The position numbers and the translations under genes were made by a program. Below are positions 57,401-64,000 of a stretch of DNA of 64,000 nt, piece after piece. The notes beneath the pieces are model-generated. The model had not been told where the DNA came from. It searched no databases and saw only the letters and a program-made list of their open reading frames with translations. This DNA comes from Candidatus Intricatilinea gracilis (GTDB lineage Bacteria; Pseudomonadota; Gammaproteobacteria; Burkholderiales; Burkholderiaceae_C). How positions within the stretch are numbered: position 1 is the stretch's first letter; the number at the start of each line of letters is the position of its first letter. The DNA lies in NCBI GenBank assembly GCA_016702605.1, contig JADJDQ010000007.1:124001-188000 (forward strand). Direction: 5' to 3'.

Positions 57401-58246
57401 GATATCTTCGGAAGGGCTTGGCTAGTTGGTGCTAAACGTGGCCTACTTTCCTCTGATGATATAGTCTATTTTGCAAATATTCTTACAGAGTGGTGGGCCA
57501 AAGAAGGTAAGCATATTTACACAGATGCTCCGCAGGTAAATGGACTGATGGCGGCTTTGGCTACGCGTTCCGATCTCGTCGATCAAGTGATTGCCGCTTC
57601 AATAGTTCAGTCGGCAAAGCACCCGGATCGATTAAATATTAGAATTATCCGGTCCGCGATCCTGCCAATAAGTGAATTGCTTTTGGTGTCCGGGATGCCG
57701 TTGTACCGAGTTGCAATTTTGACCGAGGAGTCGACTAATAAACCCTCGTTTGAATTATTGCGACGCTGGTTTGCGGGTGCCTTCTTGTCGGATGACGATT
57801 CTGAAGTTGTTCGTGCTTCAAAGTTGATTCACTGGATGATTGAAGAGAAAAAATTGTCGTCTGAATCGCAGTTTCCGGTGCTCCTTGCGATAATTGTCTC
57901 AACACTTCATGCACGGCGAATGCCAAGTTTGCCATGGGCGCTTGGAATTATGACGGCAATCGTTCGTAGATCGCCGGAGGTCCTTAATGATGAACAGTTG
58001 AGCAATGTTGAAGTGGCACTGTTCTTACTATGTGAAGAGATTCATTATCATGGCCGACGCGAAGGTTCTGGTATCGCGGATGACGCAATTCCTGTTCTAA
58101 GATTTAGATGCGCCGAGTTGGCGTCAGCGTTATCGGATGCCAACTTGTTGGTTGACGCATCAAAGAAGGTGATCGATGAAGCTGCGACTGACCCTTTACC
58201 TGAACTGCGATTTGGTCGGTATCGTTGGGACGGGAAAAATTCATAA
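54434..58246 (+). CDS. SIR2-domain protein, putative NAD-degrading anti-phage defence protein
   Basis: The 1270-residue protein (GTG start) has an N-terminal SIR2-like domain (about 20-290): GAGFSRNA (31-38), FTTNYDTLIE (119-128, with N122) and KLHGSFPS (161-168, with H163), then LFGFSGDDPNFLHWIG. The NAD-binding Asn and catalytic His are therefore present. The remaining ~980 residues are helical, partly TPR-like (ALQAWRIKSADPYMLVRKSG; ENALSVCKEAIQIL), with no P-loop. This matches the layout of DSR-type defence proteins, which deplete NAD when a phage protein is sensed by the C-terminal part. GC content is visibly far below the surrounding genes, suggesting acquisition. Sequence similarity to known DSR proteins was not tested. 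Confidence 0.82.
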   Translation: MELDRDTAESELYVSAIRKALVDGNAAVMVGAGFSRNAEGGAALATWRMLAEQLAQALHVGSDQVDFPATSVVTLAEQYSRVFSTAGLEAFLKRMVPDDRVAPGEAHFSLLRLRWAEIFTTNYDTLIERAAERIFDKAHFTVCCREDIPQSKILGRRRIVKLHGSFPSRRPFIFTEEDYRTYPERFAPFVNLVRQSLLENVFCLFGFSGDDPNFLHWIGWVRDVLDRHALPIYLFLDRSPSLGQRKLLEARGVIPVVLPTAASGDPKDFSGRYLELFRLLDEPRQESIMEWPKFAWKDGAYTYDDDQSANFESLKLQLPRLASKRSSYPGWIVAPRKVRRTFAMHVRQQPHWSNARWLVDRLSGEGDASVIGILGLYVWQQVVLRPLEDALALIAIRVIRQYADFRIETLRSTELGFLSSINIIDQAAFQREWTRLGFSVARWARQSLREVEFRELVALLRRYAPSDGKLEDSIRYEEILLQMYRGERGEAKAALQAWRIKSADPYMLVRKSGLSAELGLGENALSVCKEAIQILRDSQRLLPGDPLLESEEAWACVIADRVQTGMQYLAWPYVRGYANDREIEGLDNRLEMLATKGYAAIRELEEVSSALNAEAQPAFAVKYRFSGFDLGRIETSQRFGVTSELQSKIEAAFEWLEIIDRVALPFRMATVSFFVDSCVQAAWWAQYHDSSDRVISVVIRAMSVDVLKAKDESYPPHRTGWFSRYQVAAISNELAHDLCGRFFRQIEFSLTSDLQIGFVRSPLEFYCELFSRLVVRVEDSFAVLNWGRRIVEIHSSSVLRNSPRIWEVFASTLGRCVEALPHDLQLQLLRDIAGLPLAPPSDPNGVHKHSWIRPFELLRGWRNLSEEAAVDPVWRSLVAKAMSDLAVPKADRSVERWVRVIWLESIGVLTNDDKVALGQLIWSEEEGWPQIPEFDFGIAFHFPLAVPPTVRDERFVCWLRSLDASFAAGRSFGVVNLLRTGRSWTVPMDDIFGRAWLVGAKRGLLSSDDIVYFANILTEWWAKEGKHIYTDAPQVNGLMAALATRSDLVDQVIAASIVQSAKHPDRLNIRIIRSAILPISELLLVSGMPLYRVAILTEESTNKPSFELLRRWFAGAFLSDDDSEVVRASKLIHWMIEEKKLSSESQFPVLLAIIVSTLHARRMPSLPWALGIMTAIVRRSPEVLNDEQLSNVEVALFLLCEEIHYHGRREGSGIADDAIPVLRFRCAELASALSDANLLVDASKKVIDEAATDPLPELRFGRYRWDGKNS

Positions 58247-58404
58247 TGCTGGAAGATAATTGTGAGCCAGCAGACATGCAGTGGGCACTTGACGCGCCAG
58301 GTTGGCGCGAACACGAGATTGCGGCTTCTGACAAGCGGCGTGCGCTTAGAGTCGCCGTTCCTCTCTCGTGCCGGATATCTCTCGGAGCCCTCACTCTTCG
58401 CTAA
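58246..58404 (+). CDS. Possible 52-residue ORF coupled to the SIR2 gene
   Basis: The SIR2 stop and an ATG overlap by one base (TAATG), and the frame continues for 52 residues: it begins MLEDNCEPADMQWALDAPGW, later SDKRRALRVAVPL. A TAATG junction is a known coupling arrangement, but a short ORF can arise by chance. The SDKRRALRVA part faintly recalls the N-terminal region of Tn5/IS4-type transposases, so a transposase remnant is an alternative. Confidence 0.3.
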   Translation: MLEDNCEPADMQWALDAPGWREHEIAASDKRRALRVAVPLSCRISLGALTLR

Positions 58405-58637
58405 ACCGGGGGGCTGAATCGTCGGTTATGTACGGTCGCCGGGCGCCCTGGGTGCACATGGTCATGCCGTGCATAGGCAGCAATGGGGTGCTCGTGTATG
58501 CTGAATCTGCACAATGTGAAGTCCCTGGTGGTCGATCGGTGAATTGATCGGCTGACTGCCGTGCCGTCGTGTCCGGGTGGACTGCGGCGGGTCTCTGGCA
58601 GGGCCAAATGGCCATGGGTGCAGGATGGAGAAACGGC
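58405..58637. other. Gap before the TIR gene
   Basis: About 230 bp with composition near that of the core genome. It probably holds the promoter of the TIR-STAND pair, but no convincing -35/-10 pair was seen. A TATGCT at 58497-58502 is a weak -10 candidate. Two GATCGG copies lie near 58535. Confidence 0.3.
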
Positions 58638-60236
58638 ATGAAGGCGTTCAGGGAATGCAGGTACAGCATCTTCGTCAGCTATGCGCACGAAGACGACAAG
58701 GCCGAAAACGGCTGGGTCGAGAAGTTTGCCGACGTGCTGAAGTCCAAGCTTCAGAACCGGGTCGGTCGGCTGGGTGTGCCTCGGGTGCAGGACATGCACC
58801 TGAGTGGTCGTAACGGCCCGGTGATCGGGTCGTTGCCCGAGGATCTGAAGGCCAATGTGGCCGACTCTTATGCCATGGTCATCGTGGTGCATAACCGCTA
58901 TGTCTTGTCGGAATGGTGCCTGAAAGAGCTCGAATATTTTCGCGAGACGTTTGGTGAGGATGGTTTGCGTGGGCGCCTTTACATCATCGCCATGTCCAAG
59001 GGCGCCATCGAGGATGTGGTGGCCCGGCCCGATTGGCGGCGCCTGACCTTGCCCGAGCAGACCTGGGTTCAGTTCTACCGCGACGAAGAGCCCGATCACC
59101 CGGTGCGGGTGAGGATGGATAACAACGAGTTTTCCGAGCGGTTCGAAACCCAGCTCGGCAAGGTGCTCGCCACCTTGGTGGAATCGGTCAAGAACGATGC
59201 GACCAAATCTCCGGCAAAGCTGGCGCCGCCCAGTTTGCTGATTTCGGTGCCGAAGGCGGATGTGACCTCGCAGGCTCAACGCAGCAGCGGCAAGGTATTG
59301 ATCGGTGTGGCGTCGCCCGAGCTGGCCGACGACACCACGCAGTTTGCCGGCCAGTTGCAGGCGCGTGGTCTGGCGGTCGAGTTGTTGGGGCCGGAGGCGC
59401 TCGAAGGTGAATTCGAGCAGTTCGATGCGGCTGATGCCTTGATATTGCCGTTCGCCAAGGGGGGCACCCACGTCAAGCCTTTTCGGTTTTCGCCGGGGGG
59501 GCATCTGGTGGCGCAGCGTGATGCCTGGCTGGGCAAGGACAAACCGGCTGGCGCCTTGTATTGGCTCGACTTGCGAGCAGTATGTGGTGATCTGCCCGCT
59601 GGCAAGGGGCACGACGATCTAGTGGCCCAGATTGCCGACCAGGCCCTCACGCCCGACCGATTGCTGGCACGTCTGGCGCCGCCGCCGGTCATGACCGCGA
59701 CGGGCAGGGGCCAGCCCGTCGACAACGATCGAATTCATATCTACATCGAGAGTAATCAGCACGATGTGGATTTATGGGAAGACCTCGGCAGACGCATGAC
59801 CAAGAAGTGGGACGAACTCGTGGTGAAGGCGGGGGACTCGTCGCTGCCGCGGCTCAGCCTGTTTCCACGGGGTTTGTCGCTGCAGCGCCTCGAGAAAGAG
59901 CAGTTCGACGATGCCGACGGCATCGTGCTGCTGTGGGGCAAGAAACCCGAGGATTCGCTGCTGGCGCAGATCCGCAAGGTCGACGACCGGTTACCCCGCC
60001 CCGATCCACCGCCGGGCATCGTGGCTTACCTCATGCCGCAGCAGCCGGTGCCCGAGTACACCCCACTCGAAGCCAAGTACTGGAAAGTGCTGCAATTCCA
60101 GAATGCCGACAACGAAACCATCGACATCGTGCCGACCGAAGGTGACCGGCTGCAGAAGTTCTTGAAAGCCATACTCGACCGGTCGATCCAGCGGCGCAGC
60201 AAGGGTGAATCGCGTGTATCGGGGGTGATTCAATGA
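58638..60236 (+). CDS. TIR-domain protein with two further TIR-like repeats (putative NADase effector)
   Basis: TIR domains in bacterial immunity cleave NAD. The 532-residue protein starts MKAFRECRYSIFVSYAHEDD; the ATG at 58638 has GGAG in front. Residues 9-185 form a TIR domain with the first motif (YSIFVSYAHEDD, 9-20) and the conserved SEWCLKELEYF (91-101), whose Glu97 is in the usual catalytic position. Two later segments (about 218-350 and 366-515) each begin with a hydrophobic strand (KVLIGVA; IHIYIES) and contain a matching motif, FDAADALILPF and FDDADGIVLLW. They look like degenerate TIR-like folds without the WCxxE motif. The stop overlaps the STAND gene start by four bases, so effector and sensor are made together. 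Confidence 0.82.
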   Translation: MKAFRECRYSIFVSYAHEDDKAENGWVEKFADVLKSKLQNRVGRLGVPRVQDMHLSGRNGPVIGSLPEDLKANVADSYAMVIVVHNRYVLSEWCLKELEYFRETFGEDGLRGRLYIIAMSKGAIEDVVARPDWRRLTLPEQTWVQFYRDEEPDHPVRVRMDNNEFSERFETQLGKVLATLVESVKNDATKSPAKLAPPSLLISVPKADVTSQAQRSSGKVLIGVASPELADDTTQFAGQLQARGLAVELLGPEALEGEFEQFDAADALILPFAKGGTHVKPFRFSPGGHLVAQRDAWLGKDKPAGALYWLDLRAVCGDLPAGKGHDDLVAQIADQALTPDRLLARLAPPPVMTATGRGQPVDNDRIHIYIESNQHDVDLWEDLGRRMTKKWDELVVKAGDSSLPRLSLFPRGLSLQRLEKEQFDDADGIVLLWGKKPEDSLLAQIRKVDDRLPRPDPPPGIVAYLMPQQPVPEYTPLEAKYWKVLQFQNADNETIDIVPTEGDRLQKFLKAILDRSIQRRSKGESRVSGVIQ

Positions 60237-63200
60237 GTGGCGTGGTGGAGCCGGGCGGGTCGACGCCGACACCCCCGTCGACGCCGAACGCCGCGTCATC
60301 GTCCACCCGTATCCCGCGTGCACCGTATCCCGGGCTGCGGCCCTTTCTGCCCTACGAAGAGATCCTGCTGTTCGGCCGCGAGCGCCAGGTGCGCGAGGTG
60401 ATCGACAAACTGCAGGACACCCAGTTCGTGGCGGTGATCGGTGGCTCGGGTTCGGGCAAGTCGTCGCTGGTGCTGGCGGGGGTGGTGCCCGAACTGCGCA
60501 GTTTCGGTATTCCGGGTGCGGGTGATTTCTGGGTGCCGATGATCTGCACACCTGGCACCAATGCGTCGCGCGCCGATGACGAACAACGCCTGAACACCCC
60601 CATCACCCGGCTGGCGCGCAAGTTCGCGGCCTTGTTGCGTTCGCGCGGTTCACCAGCCGACGACGACGCCCGGCTGGTCGAGATTGCCGCGCGGCTGCGC
60701 GAGGAGCTGGGTTTTGCGCATCTGGTCGATCTGTATACCGACGAACTGGCAGCGCCGCCCGGGCCGGATCCGAAGGACGCCCGGTTTCTCTTCGTGATCG
60801 ACCAGTTCGAGGAGTTGTTTCACCCGACCACGCGCCAAAGCAAGGACGCCAATCTGCTGGTCGAACGGGTCATCGATCATTTCTTCAGCCCCCATCCGCG
60901 CTGCTACATCGTGCTCACGATGCGCAGTGAACATCTGAACGATTGCGCCGGTTTTCTCGAATTGCCCGACGCCATCAACAAGTCGTCGTATCTGGTTCGC
61001 CGCCTCGACGAGGACGAGTTGAAGGACGCCATCGTCAAACCGCCGCGCCGTTTGCTGCGGCTCATGAAACTGGCCGACGAAGGCACGGCGCGGCTGCCGC
61101 TGGACGTGGAATTCGATGCCGGCGTGATTGCCCGACTGGTGCGTGATACCCGCCGCATCAGCGACGACCCCGACCACCTGCCGCTGCTGCAGCATGCCCT
61201 GGCACGCACCTGGCAAGCCGCCATCAAACGGGTGGCCGACCAACTCGATCTGCCCGGCCTGCTGACCGTCGACGACCTGGCCGTGGCCGCGGGTGGTGTC
61301 GCCGGGGGAGGTGAGGTGCACGCGAGCACGTCGCTGGCCGAAAGTGTCAACGTGCTGCGTGCCAGTGTCGAACACTGGGCCGAGGCGGCCTATCAGCGCC
61401 ACGACGACCAAGGCAAGGCGCACCTCGACCTGCTGATGCCGCGTCTGGGTGTGCGTGATCCGAATACCGGCATGTATTCGCAGCAGCGTGCCCAGGTGCT
61501 TGAATGCGCCGGCCTGCTCGGGCCGGGCAAAACCCCGCACGACCTGAAGAAACTGGTGGCCAACGGGTTTCTCGGCGAGGTCAACTATCTGTACTGGGAC
61601 GACGACGACCCGCGCCGCATCACGCTCAAGGTGTCGCACGAATCCCTGATCCGCGGCTGGGCCCGGCTGCGCGGCACGATCGACGCCCAGGCCGAACGAT
61701 TCGACGAATTCGTCGGTGTGCTGCGCAAGTGCGACAAATGGAGCCGGACGCAGCGCGACGACAGCCAACTGCTGGTCGACAGTGAACTGCAGCGTTTCGA
61801 TCAGGAGCAACTCGACGAGTTGCTGGCCGATGCGGCGCAGCGTCAGGCCTGGTTCGGGCGGTTGGGCGCCAGTGCGGCTCATGAGGGATTGAACAAGCAG
61901 GACGGCGCGGTCGACGGGTTTGTGCGCCTGTCCCGGTCGCGTGTGCAGCGATCCAAGGACCTCGAGCGCCGGCGCAAGATCAACCGCAAGTTCCTGTCGA
62001 TCGGCAGTTTGTTGTTGTTGCCGCCGGCGATCTATTTCGGGCTGATCCAGGGGCCGCTGTATGCACGCACCGAACTGCTGATGGCCAGCAGTGTCAAGGC
62101 GACCCGTTATGTGCCTGAACGGCAACCCGGCGTGGGTTCGCAGGAAACCACCCTGAAGATATTGCTCGAGGCTGCAGCCAATGTGCAGCAGGCCCGCGAA
62201 GGCACTGCGAGCTGGGCCCAACGCGTCAACCGCAAGCTGCTCGACGCACTCGCCGACGTGCCCTTTTTCAGCGGCCGGGCCACCATGTTCAACCAGGCGG
62301 CGGCGATGTCCGATTCGGCCGTCAACACCAGGCTGCGGCGTGTGTTGACCTCGGCGGTCTGGCGCAGTTCGTGGCCCGACCCGGTGCCCCCCGACCAGAC
62401 GATGGACGCGGCCACCAGCGAGCGGGGCATCGACTGTGGCTACGAACGCCGGGGTCGTTTGCTGACCTGGGCCGCCGGCGCCAGCTACAGCCGGTCGATC
62501 TTTCTGCCCAGACCAGATGGCATGGCGATTGCGCCCGAAGTCAAGCTATACACAGCCATCGGCGGCCAGGCACCCACCGGGTGTGAACTGACCCAGATCC
62601 TCAGGCTGGACACCGGATTCGACGCACTCAAGAACCCCGGATTGGTCTTCGATGCACAGCTGCGCTTCTTCTGGGCGGTCGACGACCAGATCAACGACGT
62701 GGCCACGGCGACCCTGTTCGAGATCGACTCCGAGTTGCTCGACAGGTCCGGCCTGCGGCGCTCGCGCATCGTCAAGCGGGTGCAGTTGTCCGACGCCCGC
62801 GATATCGGCGCGCTGAAAGACGCCATCGCCCTGTCGGGCTGGAGCGGCTCTCCGTCGGGTGCCGTGTTGCCCACCATGCGCACCAGTGGCGGCCGTGCCA
62901 TCAAGGTGGGTGATCAGGCCTGGCGCACGGTGGATGCCAGTGCGCAGTTCGTGCAGGGCAAATTGCCCTTCAGGGCCTTGAAGGTGGCCGAGGCGGGGTC
63001 GGCCTGTGCGAGGCTCGGCGACGTACTCGGCAAACGCCTTGCTCGGGGTGAGCAGGTCACGGTGCATGTGGACGAGCAGGATCGGGCGCATTGTTTCGTG
63101 ATGTTCATGCGCGCCGAAGAGGCCGATTTTCTGGCCTCGGTCGGTGTCGAGGTGTACGCCGTGCCGTCGCAGCGTGAGCTGGACGAGGGACAACCGGCGT

Positions 63201-63436
63201 CCAACCTCGCCGCCATCGAGCGGTTCACACGTGTTCCGCGACAGGGCGGTGGTTCGTCGGGCATCGAATGGAGCGTGGGCACCGACGCCTATGCCGGCTG
63301 GCTCAAGACGACGTTCAGGGGCTTCACCGGCAACGACGTATCCGCCACCGCGCCCTGGAGCACCTGTGCCTTGTACCGGCTGGGCAGCGAGGTGCTGAAG
63401 CAACAGGCGCAGAGCGGCGTGTGTGAAGGCAAATAG
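60233..63436 (+). CDS. nSTAND1-type NTPase with a membrane segment (putative NLR-like sensor)
   Basis: The 1067-residue protein begins with a Pro/Ser/Thr-rich stretch, then PYPGLRPF (31-38), the entry motif of nSTAND1 NTPases, Walker A GGSGSGKSS (70-78) and Walker B FLFVIDQFEELF (185-196). Helical-domain features follow (DHLPLLQHALARTW; RITLKVSHESLIRGW). After a basic stretch (RRRKINRK) comes a predicted transmembrane segment (FLSIGSLLLLPPAIYFGLI, about 588-606) and a ~460-residue C-terminal part in which I see no WD40, TPR or LRR repeats. STAND proteins use nucleotide-driven oligomerisation to switch on effectors. The effector here is probably the TIR protein encoded by the overlapping upstream gene; function in defence is inferred. 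Confidence 0.83.
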   Translation: MSGVVEPGGSTPTPPSTPNAASSSTRIPRAPYPGLRPFLPYEEILLFGRERQVREVIDKLQDTQFVAVIGGSGSGKSSLVLAGVVPELRSFGIPGAGDFWVPMICTPGTNASRADDEQRLNTPITRLARKFAALLRSRGSPADDDARLVEIAARLREELGFAHLVDLYTDELAAPPGPDPKDARFLFVIDQFEELFHPTTRQSKDANLLVERVIDHFFSPHPRCYIVLTMRSEHLNDCAGFLELPDAINKSSYLVRRLDEDELKDAIVKPPRRLLRLMKLADEGTARLPLDVEFDAGVIARLVRDTRRISDDPDHLPLLQHALARTWQAAIKRVADQLDLPGLLTVDDLAVAAGGVAGGGEVHASTSLAESVNVLRASVEHWAEAAYQRHDDQGKAHLDLLMPRLGVRDPNTGMYSQQRAQVLECAGLLGPGKTPHDLKKLVANGFLGEVNYLYWDDDDPRRITLKVSHESLIRGWARLRGTIDAQAERFDEFVGVLRKCDKWSRTQRDDSQLLVDSELQRFDQEQLDELLADAAQRQAWFGRLGASAAHEGLNKQDGAVDGFVRLSRSRVQRSKDLERRRKINRKFLSIGSLLLLPPAIYFGLIQGPLYARTELLMASSVKATRYVPERQPGVGSQETTLKILLEAAANVQQAREGTASWAQRVNRKLLDALADVPFFSGRATMFNQAAAMSDSAVNTRLRRVLTSAVWRSSWPDPVPPDQTMDAATSERGIDCGYERRGRLLTWAAGASYSRSIFLPRPDGMAIAPEVKLYTAIGGQAPTGCELTQILRLDTGFDALKNPGLVFDAQLRFFWAVDDQINDVATATLFEIDSELLDRSGLRRSRIVKRVQLSDARDIGALKDAIALSGWSGSPSGAVLPTMRTSGGRAIKVGDQAWRTVDASAQFVQGKLPFRALKVAEAGSACARLGDVLGKRLARGEQVTVHVDEQDRAHCFVMFMRAEEADFLASVGVEVYAVPSQRELDEGQPASNLAAIERFTRVPRQGGGSSGIEWSVGTDAYAGWLKTTFRGFTGNDVSATAPWSTCALYRLGSEVLKQQAQSGVCEGK

Positions 63437-63489
63437 GGTGCGGTGCTGACCTAAGATCGCGGGCACGGACAATTCGGGGGCAAGACGAC

Positions 63490-64000
63490 ATGGCAACGGT
63501 GCGCGACGGCAACAAGGGCGTTCTGGTGGTGGTCGATGTTCAGGTCGGTGTGGTGCGTGATGCCTGGCAGGTGCCACGTGTCGTCGCCAACGTGGCCCGC
63601 CTGGTCGATCGAGCACGGGCCGAGGGGGTGCCGGTCGTGTGGGTGCAACATGCCGACGAGACCCTGCAACTGGGCAGCGCCGACTGGCAGTGGGTGACCG
63701 AACTGGTGCCCGCGTACGGCGAGCCGGTGATCCACAAACGCTTCAATTCGGCCTTCGAGCAGACCTCGTTCGAGCAGGAGCTGGCGCGTGTCGGCGCCAC
63801 CCACGTCACACTGGCCGGGGCGTCGAGCAACTGGTGCATTCGCGCCACGGCCTACGCTGCACTCGAACGGGGCTACGACCTGACGCTGGTGGGTGATGGC
63901 CACACCACCGAAACCATGGTGCTGGACGACGGCAGTCGGGTCGAGGCAGCCAGCGTGATCCAGGACCTCAACCTCACGATGACCTGGCTGGCCTACCCCG
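63490..64000 (+). CDS. Isochorismatase-like cysteine hydrolase (3' end outside window)
   Basis: The frame is open from the ATG at 63490 to the end of the window (170 codons). It has the family triad: Asp in VLVVVDVQ, Lys in VIHKRFNSAF and Cys in ASSNWCIRATAYAA. The superfamily includes nicotinamidase, isochorismatase and other amidases; the missing C-terminus and lack of a clear metal-site motif leave the substrate open. It starts 53 bp after the STAND gene on the same strand. Confidence 0.85.
   Translation, partial: MATVRDGNKGVLVVVDVQVGVVRDAWQVPRVVANVARLVDRARAEGVPVVWVQHADETLQLGSADWQWVTELVPAYGEPVIHKRFNSAFEQTSFEQELARVGATHVTLAGASSNWCIRATAYAALERGYDLTLVGDGHTTETMVLDDGSRVEAASVIQDLNLTMTWLAYP

Noticed and set aside
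54434..58246. SIR2-STAND (Avs5-like) fusion
   Set aside because: No Walker A or B motif is visible in the C-terminal part, so a DSR-like SIR2 protein fits better.

Overview
The window is chromosomal DNA from a GC-rich betaproteobacterium, most likely order Burkholderiales (Comamonadaceae/Leptothrix/Rubrivivax-like). Pointers are the rplU-rpmA / obgE / proB block divergent from ispB and tRNA-Pro, a methionine synthase split into two genes with an S-adenosylhomocysteine (SAH) riboswitch between them, a PhaM-type PHA granule protein, a DUF3567 protein, and a glycolate oxidase cluster carrying lrgAB. No rRNA operon, CRISPR array or intact insertion sequence was seen.

Layout. 0-5.4 kb: the end of a LysR regulator, gluQ, a tandem-domain FKBP isomerase and the trkA-trkH potassium uptake pair. 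5.5-16 kb: a GCS2-family ligase overlapping a class I amidotransferase, a CoA-transferase/SDR pair, DUF805 and GNAT proteins, a three-lipoprotein CsgG/DUF4810/GNA1162 operon, a YgiQ radical-SAM enzyme and an AbrB/PIN toxin-antitoxin pair. 16-23 kb: rlmJ and glcDE-lrgAB-glcF. 23-31 kb: a second toxin-antitoxin pair, a probably broken AT-richer gene, a GcvA-like LysR regulator, FIST and PhaM proteins, a degenerate FAH-fold protein and a DUF3108 protein. 31-36 kb: split metH with the SAH riboswitch. 36-39 kb: a dienelactone-hydrolase-like lipoprotein candidate, a BTAD regulator, two small convergent unknown genes and a compound microsatellite. 39-46 kb: proB, obgE, ribosomal genes, ispB, tRNA-Pro and small oxidoreductases. 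46-53 kb: a complete DHA2-type tripartite efflux operon and a divergent ABC exporter. 53-64 kb: thyA followed by an accessory island.

The island (about 54.1-63.4 kb) is the most interesting part. It holds a markedly AT-richer 1270-residue SIR2-domain protein. After it comes a translationally coupled two-gene unit: a TIR-domain protein that appears to contain two further degenerate TIR-like repeats, and a 1067-residue nSTAND1-type NTPase with a predicted transmembrane segment and a C-terminal region without recognisable WD40 or TPR repeats. This looks like a split NLR-type immune module in which the NAD-cleaving effector (TIR) and the membrane-associated STAND sensor are separate proteins, next to a second predicted NADase (SIR2). 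An isochorismatase/nicotinamidase-superfamily gene follows and runs off the window. The defence role is inferred from domain content and context, not shown.
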